Assembly: GCA_900538465.1 (NCBI GenBank)
Contig: UPXV01000001.1
Location: 124,001-188,000 of the forward strand
Direction of reading: 5' to 3'
Length of the DNA: 64,000 bases
From: an uncultured Erysipelotrichaceae bacterium
GTDB lineage: Bacteria; Bacillota_I; Bacilli_A; Erysipelotrichales; Coprobacillaceae
The position numbers and the translations under genes were made by a program. The notes below the pieces were generated by a model. That model ran no database searches. It was not told where the DNA came from and saw only the letters and a program-made list of their open reading frames with translations. Shown here one piece after another: positions 34,225 to 43,225 of this stretch (position 1 is its first letter; each line of letters begins with the position of its first letter).

Positions 34225-34827
34225 CTATTTAAAAAATGAATCTCCCACTTGATAATCATGTTCATCTAATATTAAAATTCCCCTCACTTGTGGAGCGTTT
34301 TCTAAAGCCAATTCACGTGCCGAGCAAAGCATACCATTCGATTCTACTCCACGAAGCTTAGATGGTCTAATAACAAGACCTGAAGGCATAACAGCATTAT
34401 TCTTAGCTACGACAACAAGTTGATTCAAAGCCACATTTGGCGCACCACAAACAATCTGTAATTGTTCATCACCAGTATCAACTTGGCAAATATGCATATG
34501 ATCAGAATCAGGATGTTCTTGAATAGCTATAACTTTTCCTACTCTAAACTTATCATCATAATCACTTTCAACACATTCTAATTGATGAGCCTTCAACACC
34601 TGATTCAATTGTTCAACAAATTCAGGTGTCATTTTGACCTTCCCAGTCTTTAAGTTAGTTATATATTGTGATGCATGAAACAAATTATATCCGATGATTT
34701 TTTCATCATGATATAAACAGCATACATCATCTTCTTTATGGTAATGAGTGACTTGACGATCATGTCCCAAACGAATCAGTAAAACATCACCAATATGTTC
34801 TAAATTATAAAAAGCATGTAAATTCAT
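34225..34827 (-). CDS. ytpR: YtpR-type tRNA-binding-domain protein
   Basis: A 200-residue protein with an N-terminal DUF4479 region and a C-terminal tRNA-binding EMAP/Arc1-like OB domain (FRVGKVIAIQEHPDSDHMHICQVDTG, QIVCGAPNV, LRGVESNGMLCSARELAL). Related to the N-terminal part of PheT but free-standing; its role is not established. GTG 34836 lies in the Shine-Dalgarno AGGTGA, so ATG 34827 is chosen. Confidence 0.88.
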   Translation of the reverse strand: MNLHAFYNLEHIGDVLLIRLGHDRQVTHYHKEDDVCCLYHDEKIIGYNLFHASQYITNLKTGKVKMTPEFVEQLNQVLKAHQLECVESDYDDKFRVGKVIAIQEHPDSDHMHICQVDTGDEQLQIVCGAPNVALNQLVVVAKNNAVMPSGLVIRPSKLRGVESNGMLCSARELALENAPQVRGILILDEHDYQVGDSFFK

Positions 34828-34836
34828 TGTCTTCAC

Positions 34837-35160
34837 CTATCCTAAGTTATCTATAAAAGTTTGTATTTCTTCTTGTGTCTTTCTTGCTTTGCTGACAAAA
34901 CGAGAAACTTCTTGTCCATCACGATACGCAATAAAAGATGGGATTCCAAGAATTTCTAAATCCACACATAAATCAATCATTTTATCACGATCAATATAAT
35001 AGAACGTCCATTTTGGATTATTTTGAACCAAATCATCTATAAACGTTTTTAAAAAATGACAATCAGGGCACCAAGTTGTTGAAAACACCATAAGAGATTG
35101 TCCTTGAATGGCTTCTTGATAAGCTTCTAAAGTTAATATTTCTTCTAGGTTATTCATCAT
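34837..35160 (-). CDS. Thioredoxin-like protein
   Basis: A 107-residue thioredoxin fold with redox motif TTWCPDC near residue 36 and cis-Pro in LGIPSFIAYRDG. WCPDC replaces the usual WCGPC, a pattern of small YtpP-like proteins. ATG 35160 (or 35157) has GGAGG 5-8 nt upstream and overlaps the trmB end by 11 nt. Confidence 0.85.
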   Translation of the reverse strand: MMNNLEEILTLEAYQEAIQGQSLMVFSTTWCPDCHFLKTFIDDLVQNNPKWTFYYIDRDKMIDLCVDLEILGIPSFIAYRDGQEVSRFVSKARKTQEEIQTFIDNLG

Positions 35161-35809
35161 GAGTTCCTCCTTTAAATGTTGTAACAATACGATATATCGG
35201 TCCAAATGGAGAAAACTTACGCTCATATTCTGTTTGAATATTGTCTTCATATCCAACACTATGATGTAAATCTAAACAGACATCTAAAAATTGAAGTCCA
35301 AATTGTTGGAAAGAAATTAATGAATATTCAAATAAAGAACGATTATCCGTTTTTAAAATCAATTCTCCATCTTCTTTTAATATATTTTTATATGTTGGCA
35401 AAAAAGTATCAGAAGTCAAACGACGTTTCGCATGTTTCTTTTTAGGCCAAGGATCACTAAAATTTAAGTAGATACGACTAATCTCATTCGTTTGAAAAAT
35501 TTCATTTAACAAAGCTGCATCTTCTTTCATTAATCGTAAATTAGGCAACTTACTTTCTTGATCAATCTTTTTTAAAGCGCCTACCATAACACTAGGAAAT
35601 TTTTCAATACCAATAAAATTAATATCAGGATATTGTTTCGCATTTTCAATAATGAAATCACCTTTTCCCATTCCTATCTCAATATAAATAGGATGATCAT
35701 TACCAAAGAGTTCTTGCCATTTTCCAAAATATTCTTTTGGATTAAACATAACAATATCTTTGTGATTTTCTAAAATTTCATTTGCTTTTGGATTATTTCT
35801 TAATCGCAT
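35150..35809 (-). CDS. trmB: tRNA (guanine-N7-)-methyltransferase
   Basis: Makes m7G46 in tRNA. 219 residues; SAM loop IYIEIGMGKGDFI, FIGIEK, then the catalytic NFSDPWPKKKHAKRRL and KTDNRSLFEYS. The TTG at 35821 is inside the Shine-Dalgarno, so ATG 35809 with GGAGG 5 nt upstream is used. The trmB-trx-ytpR order is a common Firmicutes cluster. Confidence 0.95.
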   Translation of the reverse strand: MRLRNNPKANEILENHKDIVMFNPKEYFGKWQELFGNDHPIYIEIGMGKGDFIIENAKQYPDINFIGIEKFPSVMVGALKKIDQESKLPNLRLMKEDAALLNEIFQTNEISRIYLNFSDPWPKKKHAKRRLTSDTFLPTYKNILKEDGELILKTDNRSLFEYSLISFQQFGLQFLDVCLDLHHSVGYEDNIQTEYERKFSPFGPIYRIVTTFKGGTHDE

Positions 35810-35830
35810 ATATTCCTCCAATATTTTTTC

Positions 35831-36553
35831 TTATTGTAGCATAGATTCATCTTTTAATCTATCTAATTCTTCATTTGTCAGGCGTCTATATTCGCCAAGT
35901 GCAAGAGATTCGTCTAATTCTAAATTTTTCATACGAATTCTCTTTAAATATGTCACTTCTTTGCCAATAGCTAAAAACATTTTTTTCACTTGATGAAATT
36001 TTCCTTCATAAATTTCAACGGTAATTTCACTTGTTGTTTCATCAGTTTCTATAATATGTAATTGAGCGCTTTGACATTGATAGTCATCATCAATAATAAT
36101 TCCATTTTTAAATTTTTCAATGTCATCTTCATCAACAACCCCATTGATTTTTGCAAAATAAACTTTTGGGCAATGTTTTTTTGGTGAAAGCAATTGATGT
36201 GCAAGAACTCCATCATTTGTCATCAATAGTAAACCTTCTGTATCAACATCTAATCGACCCACTGGGAATAAATCATCACGATAATAATCATCAATTAACT
36301 CAACAACAGTTGGATAAATATTATCGACAGTTGCACTTACGTAACCTGCAGGTTTATTAAGCATATAATAGACATATTCCTCATAGATAATTTTCTCTCC
36401 ATCAACTTGGACATTATCACGAGTTGGATCAACTTGTGTTTTATCTTTCTTTATCGTTTCACCATTGACACTCACATAACCTTGCTTAATCAATTCTTTG
36501 ACTTCTTTACGTGTTCCAAAACCACTATGGGCTAATAACTTATCTAATCTCAT
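35831..36553 (-). CDS. rsuA: Ribosomal small-subunit pseudouridine synthase (RsuA family)
   Basis: A 240-residue enzyme: S4 domain at 1-60 (MRLDKLLAHSGFGTRKEVKELIKQGYV) and the catalytic domain with GRLDVDTEGLLLMTNDG (nucleophilic Asp). Family members modify U516 of 16S rRNA, and a 23S target is possible. Its ATG overlaps the stop of the lipoprotein gene by 4 nt (ATGA). Confidence 0.92.
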   Translation of the reverse strand: MRLDKLLAHSGFGTRKEVKELIKQGYVSVNGETIKKDKTQVDPTRDNVQVDGEKIIYEEYVYYMLNKPAGYVSATVDNIYPTVVELIDDYYRDDLFPVGRLDVDTEGLLLMTNDGVLAHQLLSPKKHCPKVYFAKINGVVDEDDIEKFKNGIIIDDDYQCQSAQLHIIETDETTSEITVEIYEGKFHQVKKMFLAIGKEVTYLKRIRMKNLELDESLALGEYRRLTNEELDRLKDESMLQ

Positions 36554-37017
36554 TTGTTAACCTCAATATACTTTTCAATTTGTTTTGTTTTTTGTTCATC
36601 AGCAAAATAAGAAAGATATAATTTAACAGTTCCTTCTTTTTGACAAGTTCCTGATAATTGAACACCTTTATAATAATTATGTGTTTTATCCACATAATTC
36701 ACTTTTAAATGATATTCCTCTTCATCAAAAACTCCTAATGATGGATAACTCTCATCTAAAGAATTATCAACATAGGCAACAGCTTTTATATTGTACATAT
36801 CTTTCGTTGCTTGGTGAATAATGACATCATAGCGAAAATAATCTTCAATAGGATTGAAAATAACTTCAATCTGGCAAGGATATGAAGAAACAAATTCTTG
36901 TCTTTGTTGAAGATGATCAACAATTTGTTGATACATATCTAGTTGAGAGTTATTGTTTTGAGATTGACATCCAAAACATAAACATAACATCAAAAATAAA
37001 AGTGCTATTTTTTTCAT
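36550..37017 (-). CDS. Lipoprotein, unknown function
   Basis: A 155-residue protein with a lipoprotein signal: MKKIALLFLMLCLCFGC, lipobox LCFGC with Cys17. The mature part is polar and beta-rich with no family I recognise. ATG 37017 follows GGTGAT. A TATAAT -10 (37038-37033) directly upstream is next to a 23-bp palindrome. It is coupled to rsuA. Confidence 0.75.
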   Translation of the reverse strand: MKKIALLFLMLCLCFGCQSQNNNSQLDMYQQIVDHLQQRQEFVSSYPCQIEVIFNPIEDYFRYDVIIHQATKDMYNIKAVAYVDNSLDESYPSLGVFDEEEYHLKVNYVDKTHNYYKGVQLSGTCQKEGTVKLYLSYFADEQKTKQIEKYIEVNK

Positions 37018-37032
37018 AAAATCACCACTACC

Positions 37033-37063
37033 ATTATAACACTTTTCTCATGATGAGAAAAGT
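37033..37063 (-). promoter_or_regulatory. Palindromic operator and -10 of the lipoprotein gene
   Basis: A 23-bp perfect palindrome (37041-37063, arms ACTTTTCTCAT / ATGAGAAAAGT around one base). It ends 2 bp before TATAAT (37038-37033), so it covers the spacer and -35. No good -35 is seen, which suggests activator- or repressor-controlled transcription. Confidence 0.5.
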
Positions 37064-37075
37064 CATGATTTTTTT

Positions 37076-37101
37076 AAAAGAAAAAGGCTAAAATAGCCTT
37101 T
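37076..37101 (-). terminator. Terminator of the DUF1540 gene
   Basis: An 8-bp stem AAAGGCTA / TAGCCTTT (37083-37090, 37094-37101) overlapping the stop, with a TTTTTCTTTT tail on the minus strand. Confidence 0.85.
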
Positions 37102-37249
37102 ATTTCAATTCAAAAGTATCACAAGCAGTTTCTTCAACATCCTTAGCACAGGCACAATCACAATTCCCTACTTGAATACATTTGGCTTCACAGTGTCCAT
37201 CACATTGATATTTACAGCTTTCCACGCTACATTTTACATCTTTAGCCAT
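37100..37249 (-). CDS. DUF1540 cysteine-rich small protein
   Basis: A 49-residue protein with eight cysteines. The family pattern is clear: VKCSVESCKYQCDG, then CEAKCIQVG, and a final ETACDTFEL. DUF1540 proteins are common in spore formers and probably bind metal; function is not known. ATG 37249 has GGAGGTG 6 nt upstream. A near-perfect forespore-type promoter lies before it, pointing to a role late in sporulation (inference). Confidence 0.85.
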   Translation of the reverse strand: MAKDVKCSVESCKYQCDGHCEAKCIQVGNCDCACAKDVEETACDTFELK

Positions 37250-37268
37250 GACTTTCACCTCCATAAAT

Positions 37269-37298
37269 TAGTATGGCAAAATTCAAGACAAATATTCA
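37269..37298 (-). promoter_or_regulatory. Candidate sigma-F/G promoter of the DUF1540 gene
   Basis: TGAATA (37298-37293), exactly 17 bp, CATACTA (37275-37269) on the minus strand. Both boxes match the forespore sigma-F/G consensus. It lies over the 3' end of the upstream small gene. The leader would be short, with GGAGGTG starting close to +1, which is a caveat. Confidence 0.6.
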
Positions 37299-37456
37299 AT
37301 CATGCAACTAAAACTGTATTCCAATTCTCCATTGTGTGATGTCATTGCAACTTGATAATGCATTTTATGAACATCTGGCTCTTCCTTCTCCAAAAATTCA
37401 TTAATTGCATCTTCTAAATCTAATTCATGTGTTTTTTCAATAATTTTTACTTTCAT
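37283..37456 (-). CDS. Cse60-like small sporulation protein
   Basis: A 57-residue protein: MKVKIIEKTHELDLEDAINEFL at the start, then a short beta-rich end (YSFSCMIEYLS). The pattern of a V-K-I strand, a helix with ExDLExxINxFL, and a C-terminal S-x-M-I-x-Y strand matches the Spore_Cse60 family, of unknown function. No Shine-Dalgarno precedes ATG 37456. A TATAAT sits only 6 nt upstream, so the mRNA may be leaderless. It is followed by the DUF1540 gene. Confidence 0.65.
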   Translation of the reverse strand: MKVKIIEKTHELDLEDAINEFLEKEEPDVHKMHYQVAMTSHNGELEYSFSCMIEYLS

Positions 37457-37475
37457 ATCATGATTATATCATGAT
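37457..37475 (-). promoter_or_regulatory. Tandem ATCATGAT palindromes over the -10 of the Cse60-like gene
   Basis: Two copies of the 8-bp palindrome ATCATGAT (37457-37464 and 37468-37475) flank TAT. The overlapping TATAAT (37468-37463 on the minus strand) ends 6 nt before the ATG. A sigma-E-like reading (AATATT, 12 bp, GATATAAT) is also possible. Confidence 0.45.
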
Positions 37476-37495
37476 TTTTAAAAATATTTTGTCAT

Positions 37496-38374
37496 TTATT
37501 GGTTAATTTCAACAGTAAATTGGCAAGTAAATTCTTCACCTACAGGCAATTCAACAACACCTTCTTTTTCTTTGAATTCACCTGTAAAATCAACATAATC
37601 ACTATGACCAACCCAAGGTTCAATAGCTAACAAACCACCAACATGTCGACTTGTCCAAATTCCTAAATGATTAAAATTATCCATATAGAAACGTATAGAC
37701 TTATCATGATTTAATGATTTTAAAGAAACTGAATGTGATTTCATATTCTTTACAACAATTGCATCATTATTAAACATGGCTTGTCTAACAAAGAAACGTC
37801 TTTCATTATCAAATAACAATTCTTCTTGATGAGACATGCCATGACGTTCTACATCAATGATTTTTGCATTTAAGGTTTCATTTTCTTCAAACTCAATATA
37901 GTAATCATTACTTGATTCATTTTCCATAAATGGACAAGCAAAAGCAGGATGTCCACCAATTTGGAAATATATCGGTTTTGAATCTGTATTTTTGACAACA
38001 CAACGACATTCTAATTGATTATCTTTTAAAGTATAAATGACTTTTAAATCAAAAAGGTATGGATATTGTTTTAAGATTTCATCATTAGGTGTCAATTCAA
38101 ATTCAACACAAGTCTTTGACAATTGATGTGTTGCATATTCATTATGACGAGAAAATCCATGTTGTGTCATTGTATAAGTTTGCCCATCAATACGACATTC
38201 ATTATTCTTCAAAGCTCCTACAATTGGAAATAAGATAGGAGCACTATTGGCCCATAAACTTGGATCTCTTCGCCACATATAATTTATTTGATCTTGTAAT
38301 CCAATGATTTTAATAATTTCTGCACCCTTAGCATTTAATTCAACTTCTAATTTCTCATTTTTTAAAACAACCAT
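37496..38374 (-). CDS. Aldose 1-epimerase family protein (LacX-like)
   Basis: A 292-residue beta-sandwich mutarotase. Recognisable blocks are WRRDPSLWANSAPILFPIVGALK, TQHGFSRHNEY (His) and FQIGGHPAFACPF (second His). LacX-type members act on galactose or other hexoses, or hexose 6-phosphates; the substrate is unknown. ATG 38374 follows GGAGAGAG, 10 nt after nagA, so the two share an operon. Confidence 0.88.
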   Translation of the reverse strand: MVVLKNEKLEVELNAKGAEIIKIIGLQDQINYMWRRDPSLWANSAPILFPIVGALKNNECRIDGQTYTMTQHGFSRHNEYATHQLSKTCVEFELTPNDEILKQYPYLFDLKVIYTLKDNQLECRCVVKNTDSKPIYFQIGGHPAFACPFMENESSNDYYIEFEENETLNAKIIDVERHGMSHQEELLFDNERRFFVRQAMFNNDAIVVKNMKSHSVSLKSLNHDKSIRFYMDNFNHLGIWTSRHVGGLLAIEPWVGHSDYVDFTGEFKEKEGVVELPVGEEFTCQFTVEINQ

Positions 38375-38384
38375 TGTCTCTCTC

Positions 38385-39515
38385 CTATTTTATTTGTCCT
38401 TTAATCATTGTTTTTTCAATATCAATATGATCATTAAAGAAAATCAAATCAGCATAATTTCCTTCTTTAATTTCACCTAGTAAATCTTCACCTAAACTTT
38501 TCGCTGGATTATAACTTGCAAGATTGACAGCTTCATTTAAAGTCAATCCCAAATGATGATATGCATTTCTTACACAATCATTCATATTAGCGATACTTCC
38601 TGCCAAAGCACCATTGGCAAGTCTTGCTTCACCCTCTTTTACATATACAGGTTGATTTCCTAATTTATATGTTCCATCAGGCAATCCAGCCGCTTCAATA
38701 GAATCAGTAATTAAAATCAGTTTATCTTTTCCTTTTGTACGTAATAATGCCTTAGCAGCAGCAAAATTAACATGAATACCATCTAAAATTAATTCTGCAT
38801 AAACACTATCATTAATCATCACTGCACCAACAACACCTGGAGCTCTATGTGTTAAAGGTGTCATCGCATTATAAGTATGCGTACCTGAAGTTGCTCCTGC
38901 ATCAATAGCAGCTTGAGCTTCTTCATATGTTGCATTTGTATGTCCCAAAGATACAACTGTGTTTTTATCATTTAAATATTCAATAAGTTCAATAGAATGT
39001 TCCAATTCAGGAGCAATTGATATTTTTCTAACAATATCTTGATGATCTTTTACAAAAGATAAATAATTTTCTACCGTTGGTAAGATCATACATTCTTCTG
39101 GTTGAGCACCTTTATATTTTTTATTAAAGAAAGGTCCTTCTAGATGTGTTCCTAAAATTTGAGCACCTTCCACTTTATCCTTATGAGCAGCAATATTTTC
39201 AATAGCTTTTGCAATGTCATCTACAGGCATTGTCATTGTTGTTGGTAATAATGTTGTCACACCAGTTTTTAAAGCAGCTTTTGAAATCGTATTTAAATCT
39301 TCAAAAGTTGGATACATCGTATCACTACCAGCACGTCCATGTGTATGAACATCAATAAAACCAGGACTCACAAATAGTCCTTTTGCATCAATCACTTCTT
39401 CATCAACAGGTTGACGATCACTGACTTCAGTTATTTTATCATCTTCAATAAAAAGATTTTTTTCTACAATTTCATCATGTAAAACAATTTTCCCGTTTAT
39501 AATACATTTCTTCAT
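38385..39515 (-). CDS. nagA: N-acetylglucosamine-6-phosphate deacetylase
   Basis: An amidohydrolase of amino-sugar catabolism and wall recycling, 376 residues. Metal and catalytic motifs: FIDVHTHGRAGSDTM, THLEGPFFN, SLGHTNATYEEA, LDGIHVNFAA and LITDSIEAAG (Asp). A promoter precedes it, so it is transcribed apart from the SDR gene. No nagB is seen in the window. Confidence 0.95.
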   Translation of the reverse strand: MKKCIINGKIVLHDEIVEKNLFIEDDKITEVSDRQPVDEEVIDAKGLFVSPGFIDVHTHGRAGSDTMYPTFEDLNTISKAALKTGVTTLLPTTMTMPVDDIAKAIENIAAHKDKVEGAQILGTHLEGPFFNKKYKGAQPEECMILPTVENYLSFVKDHQDIVRKISIAPELEHSIELIEYLNDKNTVVSLGHTNATYEEAQAAIDAGATSGTHTYNAMTPLTHRAPGVVGAVMINDSVYAELILDGIHVNFAAAKALLRTKGKDKLILITDSIEAAGLPDGTYKLGNQPVYVKEGEARLANGALAGSIANMNDCVRNAYHHLGLTLNEAVNLASYNPAKSLGEDLLGEIKEGNYADLIFFNDHIDIEKTMIKGQIK

Positions 39516-39535
39516 TTTTTTGTCCTCCTGTGTTT

Positions 39536-39563
39536 ATTATACCACGTCTTTGTTTATCTTCAA
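39536..39563 (-). promoter_or_regulatory. nagA promoter
   Basis: TTGAAG (39563-39558), 16 bp, TATAAT (39541-39536) on the minus strand, following the SDR terminator. Confidence 0.6.
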
Positions 39564-39576
39564 ATAAAATACATTG

Positions 39577-39599
39577 AAAAAGGTATACATCAGTATACC
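39577..39599 (-). terminator. SDR gene terminator
   Basis: A 7-bp stem GGTATAC / GTATACC (39582-39588, 39593-39599) with an ATCA loop and five T on the minus strand. Confidence 0.75.
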
Positions 39600-39605
39600 C
39601 GTTTT

Positions 39606-40352
39606 TTATGACATTGTTGCACCATCAACAGAAAGAATCACTCCAGTAATGTAGCTTGCCATATCACTTGCTAAAAAGACAAATGCATTTGCTACATCTT
39701 CTGGTTCTCCGACTCTTCTTAATGGAATCGTATTAATAATTGGTTGAATCACTTCATCTGGCAAAGCAGCAACCATATCTGTTTTAATCACACCTGGTGC
39801 AACTGCATTGACACGAATATGATCTTTACCAAGTTCTCTTGCTAGTGATTTTGTCATTCCGTTAACAGCAAATTTAGATGTTGGATATCCAGCACCAGCA
39901 GGTTGACCATATAGAGAAACCATTGAACTTGTATTTAAAATAACGCCACCACCTTGTTCCTTCATAATATGAGCAGCCTCTTTTGAACAAACAAATACAG
40001 CATTGACATTTAAATTCATAATTTTTTCAAAATCTTCAATATTATAATCAAAAATTCTATCTCTTTGTGAAATTCCAGCATTATTAACAAGAATATCCAA
40101 ATGTCCAAATTCATCTAATACCTTTTGAAAAGCTTCTTTAACTTCATTCACATCCATTAAATTTGGATGTAATCCAATAACTGGATAATCTTTATTTTCT
40201 TCAGATAATTTTTCTAAAGCCACTCTCACTGTTTCTTCACGAGAACCAAATAAAGCAACTTTGGCACCTTGATCAAGAAAAGCTTTGACTGTTGCATATC
40301 CAATTCCTCTTGTTCCACCTGTCACAATTGCGACTTTTCCTTCTAATAACAT
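39606..40352 (-). CDS. SDR family oxidoreductase (FabG-like)
   Basis: A 248-residue short-chain dehydrogenase with NAD(P) motif TGGTRGIGYA, NNAG, catalytic Ser (NTSSMVSLYG) and YxxxK (YPTSKFA), and RVNAVAPGVIKTDM. It looks like FabG, but it is outside a fatty-acid operon and flanked by a terminator. A hexonate or alcohol dehydrogenase role is equally possible. Confidence 0.85.
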   Translation of the reverse strand: MLLEGKVAIVTGGTRGIGYATVKAFLDQGAKVALFGSREETVRVALEKLSEENKDYPVIGLHPNLMDVNEVKEAFQKVLDEFGHLDILVNNAGISQRDRIFDYNIEDFEKIMNLNVNAVFVCSKEAAHIMKEQGGGVILNTSSMVSLYGQPAGAGYPTSKFAVNGMTKSLARELGKDHIRVNAVAPGVIKTDMVAALPDEVIQPIINTIPLRRVGEPEDVANAFVFLASDMASYITGVILSVDGATMS

Positions 40353-40432
40353 ATCTTCTATTTCCTTCTTTCTTTCTATGATAGTTTTATTTTATGCTTA
40401 TTTTACTCATATGTCAATTATTTCACAAGGAA

Positions 40433-40468
40433 GTTCTAAAAAAAGATAGAATTTCTATCTATCTTTTT
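40433..40468 (-). terminator. rbfA terminator (end of the nusA-infB operon)
   Basis: An 11-bp stem AAAAAGATAGA / TCTATCTTTTT (40440-40450, 40458-40468) spanning the rbfA stop, with an eight-T tail on the minus strand. Confidence 0.85.
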
Positions 40469-40796
40469 CATTTAACTCTTCAATAATACTATCAATTTTA
40501 TTTCCATATTCTAATGAAGTATCTAATATAAAGTGAAGTTCAGGACATTTACGAATTGTTAATCTCTTTGCAAGTAAAGAACGAATAAATCCTTTTGATC
40601 TTTCTATAGCTTCCATACTTTTTTTTGTATTTTTATTTAAGAAAGAAACATATATTTTTGCAATTGATAAATCACTCGTAATATCAACTCCAGTAATTGT
40701 ACAAAAACCAATTTGAGGATCTTTGACTTCAGTCTGTAAAATATCAGAAAGTTCTCTTTGAATAATATTATTCATTTTTTCTTTCTTTTTGACCAT
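40455..40796 (-). CDS. rbfA: Ribosome-binding factor A
   Basis: A KH-fold factor for late 30S maturation. 113 residues with EKMNNIIQRELSDILQTEVKDPQIGFCTITGVDITSDLSIAKIYVS split over strands, and ELHFILDTSLEYGNKI. A TTG at 40805 touches the Shine-Dalgarno, so ATG 40796, 9 nt after AGGAG, is used. Confidence 0.95.
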   Translation of the reverse strand: MVKKKEKMNNIIQRELSDILQTEVKDPQIGFCTITGVDITSDLSIAKIYVSFLNKNTKKSMEAIERSKGFIRSLLAKRLTIRKCPELHFILDTSLEYGNKIDSIIEELNEKDR

Positions 40797-40808
40797 TCTT
40801 ATCAACTC

Positions 40809-42662
40809 CTATTTTCTTTCAACTTCCTCCATGATATAACCTTCAATAATATCTCCTTCTTTGATATCATTGTAGTTTTCAATTGTCATACCACATTCGT
40901 ATCCAGTTGCAACTTCTTTGGCATCATCTTTAAAACGTTTCAATGAAGCTAATTTTCCTTCATAAATCACAACACCATCACGAATCAAACGAATACCACA
41001 GTCTCTTTTGATATATCCATCAGTAACATAACATCCAGCGATATTTCCAACCTTTGATACTTTAATGACTTGTCTAATCTCTGCTTGTCCAGTAATCACT
41101 TCTTCAAGTTCAGGATCAAGCATACCTTTCATAGCTGCTTCAATTTCTTCAACCATTTTATAAATGATATTGTGAAGTCTAATTTCAACGCCTTCTTCTT
41201 CTGCTTTACGTCTAACATTTGCATCAGGACGAACATTGAAACCATAAATGATAGCTTTAGAAGCACTTGCTAATAAAACATCAGATTCACTAATTGCTCC
41301 AACAGTCGAACGAATGACATTCACTCTAGCACCATCAATATCAATTTTTTCTAAAGAACCTTTCACTGCTTCAGCAGTTCCATTAACATCTGCTTTGACA
41401 ATAATATTCAAGTCAACAACTTGACCATCTTTAATTTGATTAAACAAATCATCAAGACTCATAGCTGCACTTGTTCCACGATCTTGTTCTTGTTTTGCTT
41501 TTTGTCTTTCTTCACCTACATGACGAGCCATCTTTTCAGATTCAAAGGCCATAAATTTATCACCAGCAACAGGCACTTCATTTAATCCCGTAATTTCAAC
41601 TGGAGTTGAAGGAGCAGCTTCTTTTAATTCACGTCCTGAATCATCTAACATTTGACGCACACGTCCAAATGCAGTTCCAACAACAATTGGATCACCTGAT
41701 CTTAATGTTCCATTTTGAACAAGTAAAGTTGCGACTGGTCCACGACCTTTATCTAGTCTACCCTCAACAACACTACCATATGCATAACGTTTTGGATTTG
41801 CTTTTAAATCAGCTAATTCTGCAACAACCGTTAAAGTTTCTAATAATTCATTAATTCCTGTTCCTTTTTTCGCAGAAATATTGCAATAAACAGTATCTCC
41901 ACCCCAATCTTCAGGCATTAATCCTAATTCACTCATTTCACCTTTGATACGTTCAGGATCAGCTCCCTCTTTATCAATTTTATTAACAGCAACAACAATT
42001 GGAACACCAGCTGCTAAAGCATGATCAACAGCTTCTTTTGTTTGTGGCATGACACCATCATCAGCAGCCACAACAATAATAACAATATCAGTCACTTGAG
42101 CACCACGTGCACGCATAGCCGTAAATGCTTCATGTCCTGGTGTATCTAAGAAAGTGACTTTTTTCCCTTTCACATCGACTTGATAAGCCCCAATATGTTG
42201 TGTGATTCCACCAAATTCACCATCAACCACTTTAGATTTACGAATAGAATCTAATAAAGTTGTTTTTCCATGGTCAACATGTCCCATAATTGTAACAACA
42301 GGTGGACGGCTAACCAAATCAGCCTCATCATCAATAATTTCAAAATCTTCAAAATTAATTTCACTTACAACAACTTTTTTCTTTGCTTCATAACCATATT
42401 CAAGGCAAATCAATTCAATTTGTTCATCATCTAATGAAGAATTGATTGTTACCATAGTTCCAAGCATAAATAATACTTTAATCACATTAGCAGGAGTTTG
42501 TCCTATCTTTTCTGCTAATTCTCCAACTGTAATTCCTTCTTCATATTCAACAATTCCATCACCAATTTTCTTTTCTTCCTTAGCTTTATTAGGAATATTA
42601 GAAATCAGTTTTTTCTTATGTTGATTCCCTTTCTTTTTTGTTGAAGTATTCTTTTTTGCCAT
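40809..42662 (-). CDS. infB: Translation initiation factor IF-2
   Basis: Delivers initiator tRNA to the ribosome. 617 residues: a short Lys-rich N-terminus, IF2_N, the G domain ([41 protein letters not shown]) and C-domains. It is a short form compared with enterobacterial IF-2. The MAKK start at 42662 has AGGAGG 9 nt upstream; the upstream TTG and ATG are too close to it. Confidence 0.97.
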   Translation of the reverse strand: MAKKNTSTKKKGNQHKKKLISNIPNKAKEEKKIGDGIVEYEEGITVGELAEKIGQTPANVIKVLFMLGTMVTINSSLDDEQIELICLEYGYEAKKKVVVSEINFEDFEIIDDEADLVSRPPVVTIMGHVDHGKTTLLDSIRKSKVVDGEFGGITQHIGAYQVDVKGKKVTFLDTPGHEAFTAMRARGAQVTDIVIIVVAADDGVMPQTKEAVDHALAAGVPIVVAVNKIDKEGADPERIKGEMSELGLMPEDWGGDTVYCNISAKKGTGINELLETLTVVAELADLKANPKRYAYGSVVEGRLDKGRGPVATLLVQNGTLRSGDPIVVGTAFGRVRQMLDDSGRELKEAAPSTPVEITGLNEVPVAGDKFMAFESEKMARHVGEERQKAKQEQDRGTSAAMSLDDLFNQIKDGQVVDLNIIVKADVNGTAEAVKGSLEKIDIDGARVNVIRSTVGAISESDVLLASASKAIIYGFNVRPDANVRRKAEEEGVEIRLHNIIYKMVEEIEAAMKGMLDPELEEVITGQAEIRQVIKVSKVGNIAGCYVTDGYIKRDCGIRLIRDGVVIYEGKLASLKRFKDDAKEVATGYECGMTIENYNDIKEGDIIEGYIMEEVERK

Positions 42663-42667
42663 AAACA

Positions 42668-42970
42668 TCAACCTCCTAACTTTGATTTGATCTTATTTGC
42701 AAAACCGCGATCTTTAATTCCCACAGCAACTCGATTTTCTTTACCAATTGCCTTTGAGATTTCATCAATCTGCCCAACTATCAAACAATCAATTTGATAA
42801 TAAGCACATTTATCTGTATATTTCTTTTGTGTATTCGCACTCGCATCTTCAGCAATCATGACCAAATCCACTTTCCTTGCACGAATATCTTTTAATAAAA
42901 TATCACCACACGTTATCTTACGTGCACGTGATGCTAAACCTAATAAGGATAATACATCTTTACTTAGCAT
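42668..42970 (-). CDS. ylxQ: L7Ae-like RNA-binding protein (YlxQ)
   Basis: About 100 residues of an L7Ae/L30e fold ([48 protein letters not shown]), a K-turn binder. ATG 42970 overlaps the ylxR stop by 11 nt. Standard member of the nusA-infB operon. Confidence 0.88.
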   Translation of the reverse strand: MLSKDVLSLLGLASRARKITCGDILLKDIRARKVDLVMIAEDASANTQKKYTDKCAYYQIDCLIVGQIDEISKAIGKENRVAVGIKDRGFANKIKSKLGG

Positions 42971-43214
42971 AAGTTTTGAGTTCCTCATAAATAGAATCAG
43001 GTATATCAACTTCCAATGAACGTTTTAAGACACCTTTTTTTTGAGCAATTTCAATCGCTTCTAAACTTCTTTTTAAATATGCCCCTCTTCCATTCATTTT
43101 ACCAGTTGGATCCACAAAAACTTGTCCTTCTTTGTTTCTTACAACACGAATAAGTTCTTTTTTTGGTAACTGTTCATTTGTTGCAACACATTTTCTTAAA
43201 GGTATTTTTTTCAT
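42960..43214 (-). CDS. ylxR: YlxR (DUF448) RNA-binding protein
   Basis: 84 residues with the DUF448 signature RKCVATNEQLPKKELIRVV and GRGAYLKRS. ATG 43214 has AGAGG 8 nt upstream; GTG 43223 is within that site. YlxR has been linked to RNase P modulation. It lies between nusA and ylxQ as usual. Confidence 0.9.
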   Translation of the reverse strand: MKKIPLRKCVATNEQLPKKELIRVVRNKEGQVFVDPTGKMNGRGAYLKRSLEAIEIAQKKGVLKRSLEVDIPDSIYEELKTYAK

Positions 43215-43225
43215 GAAAATCACCT

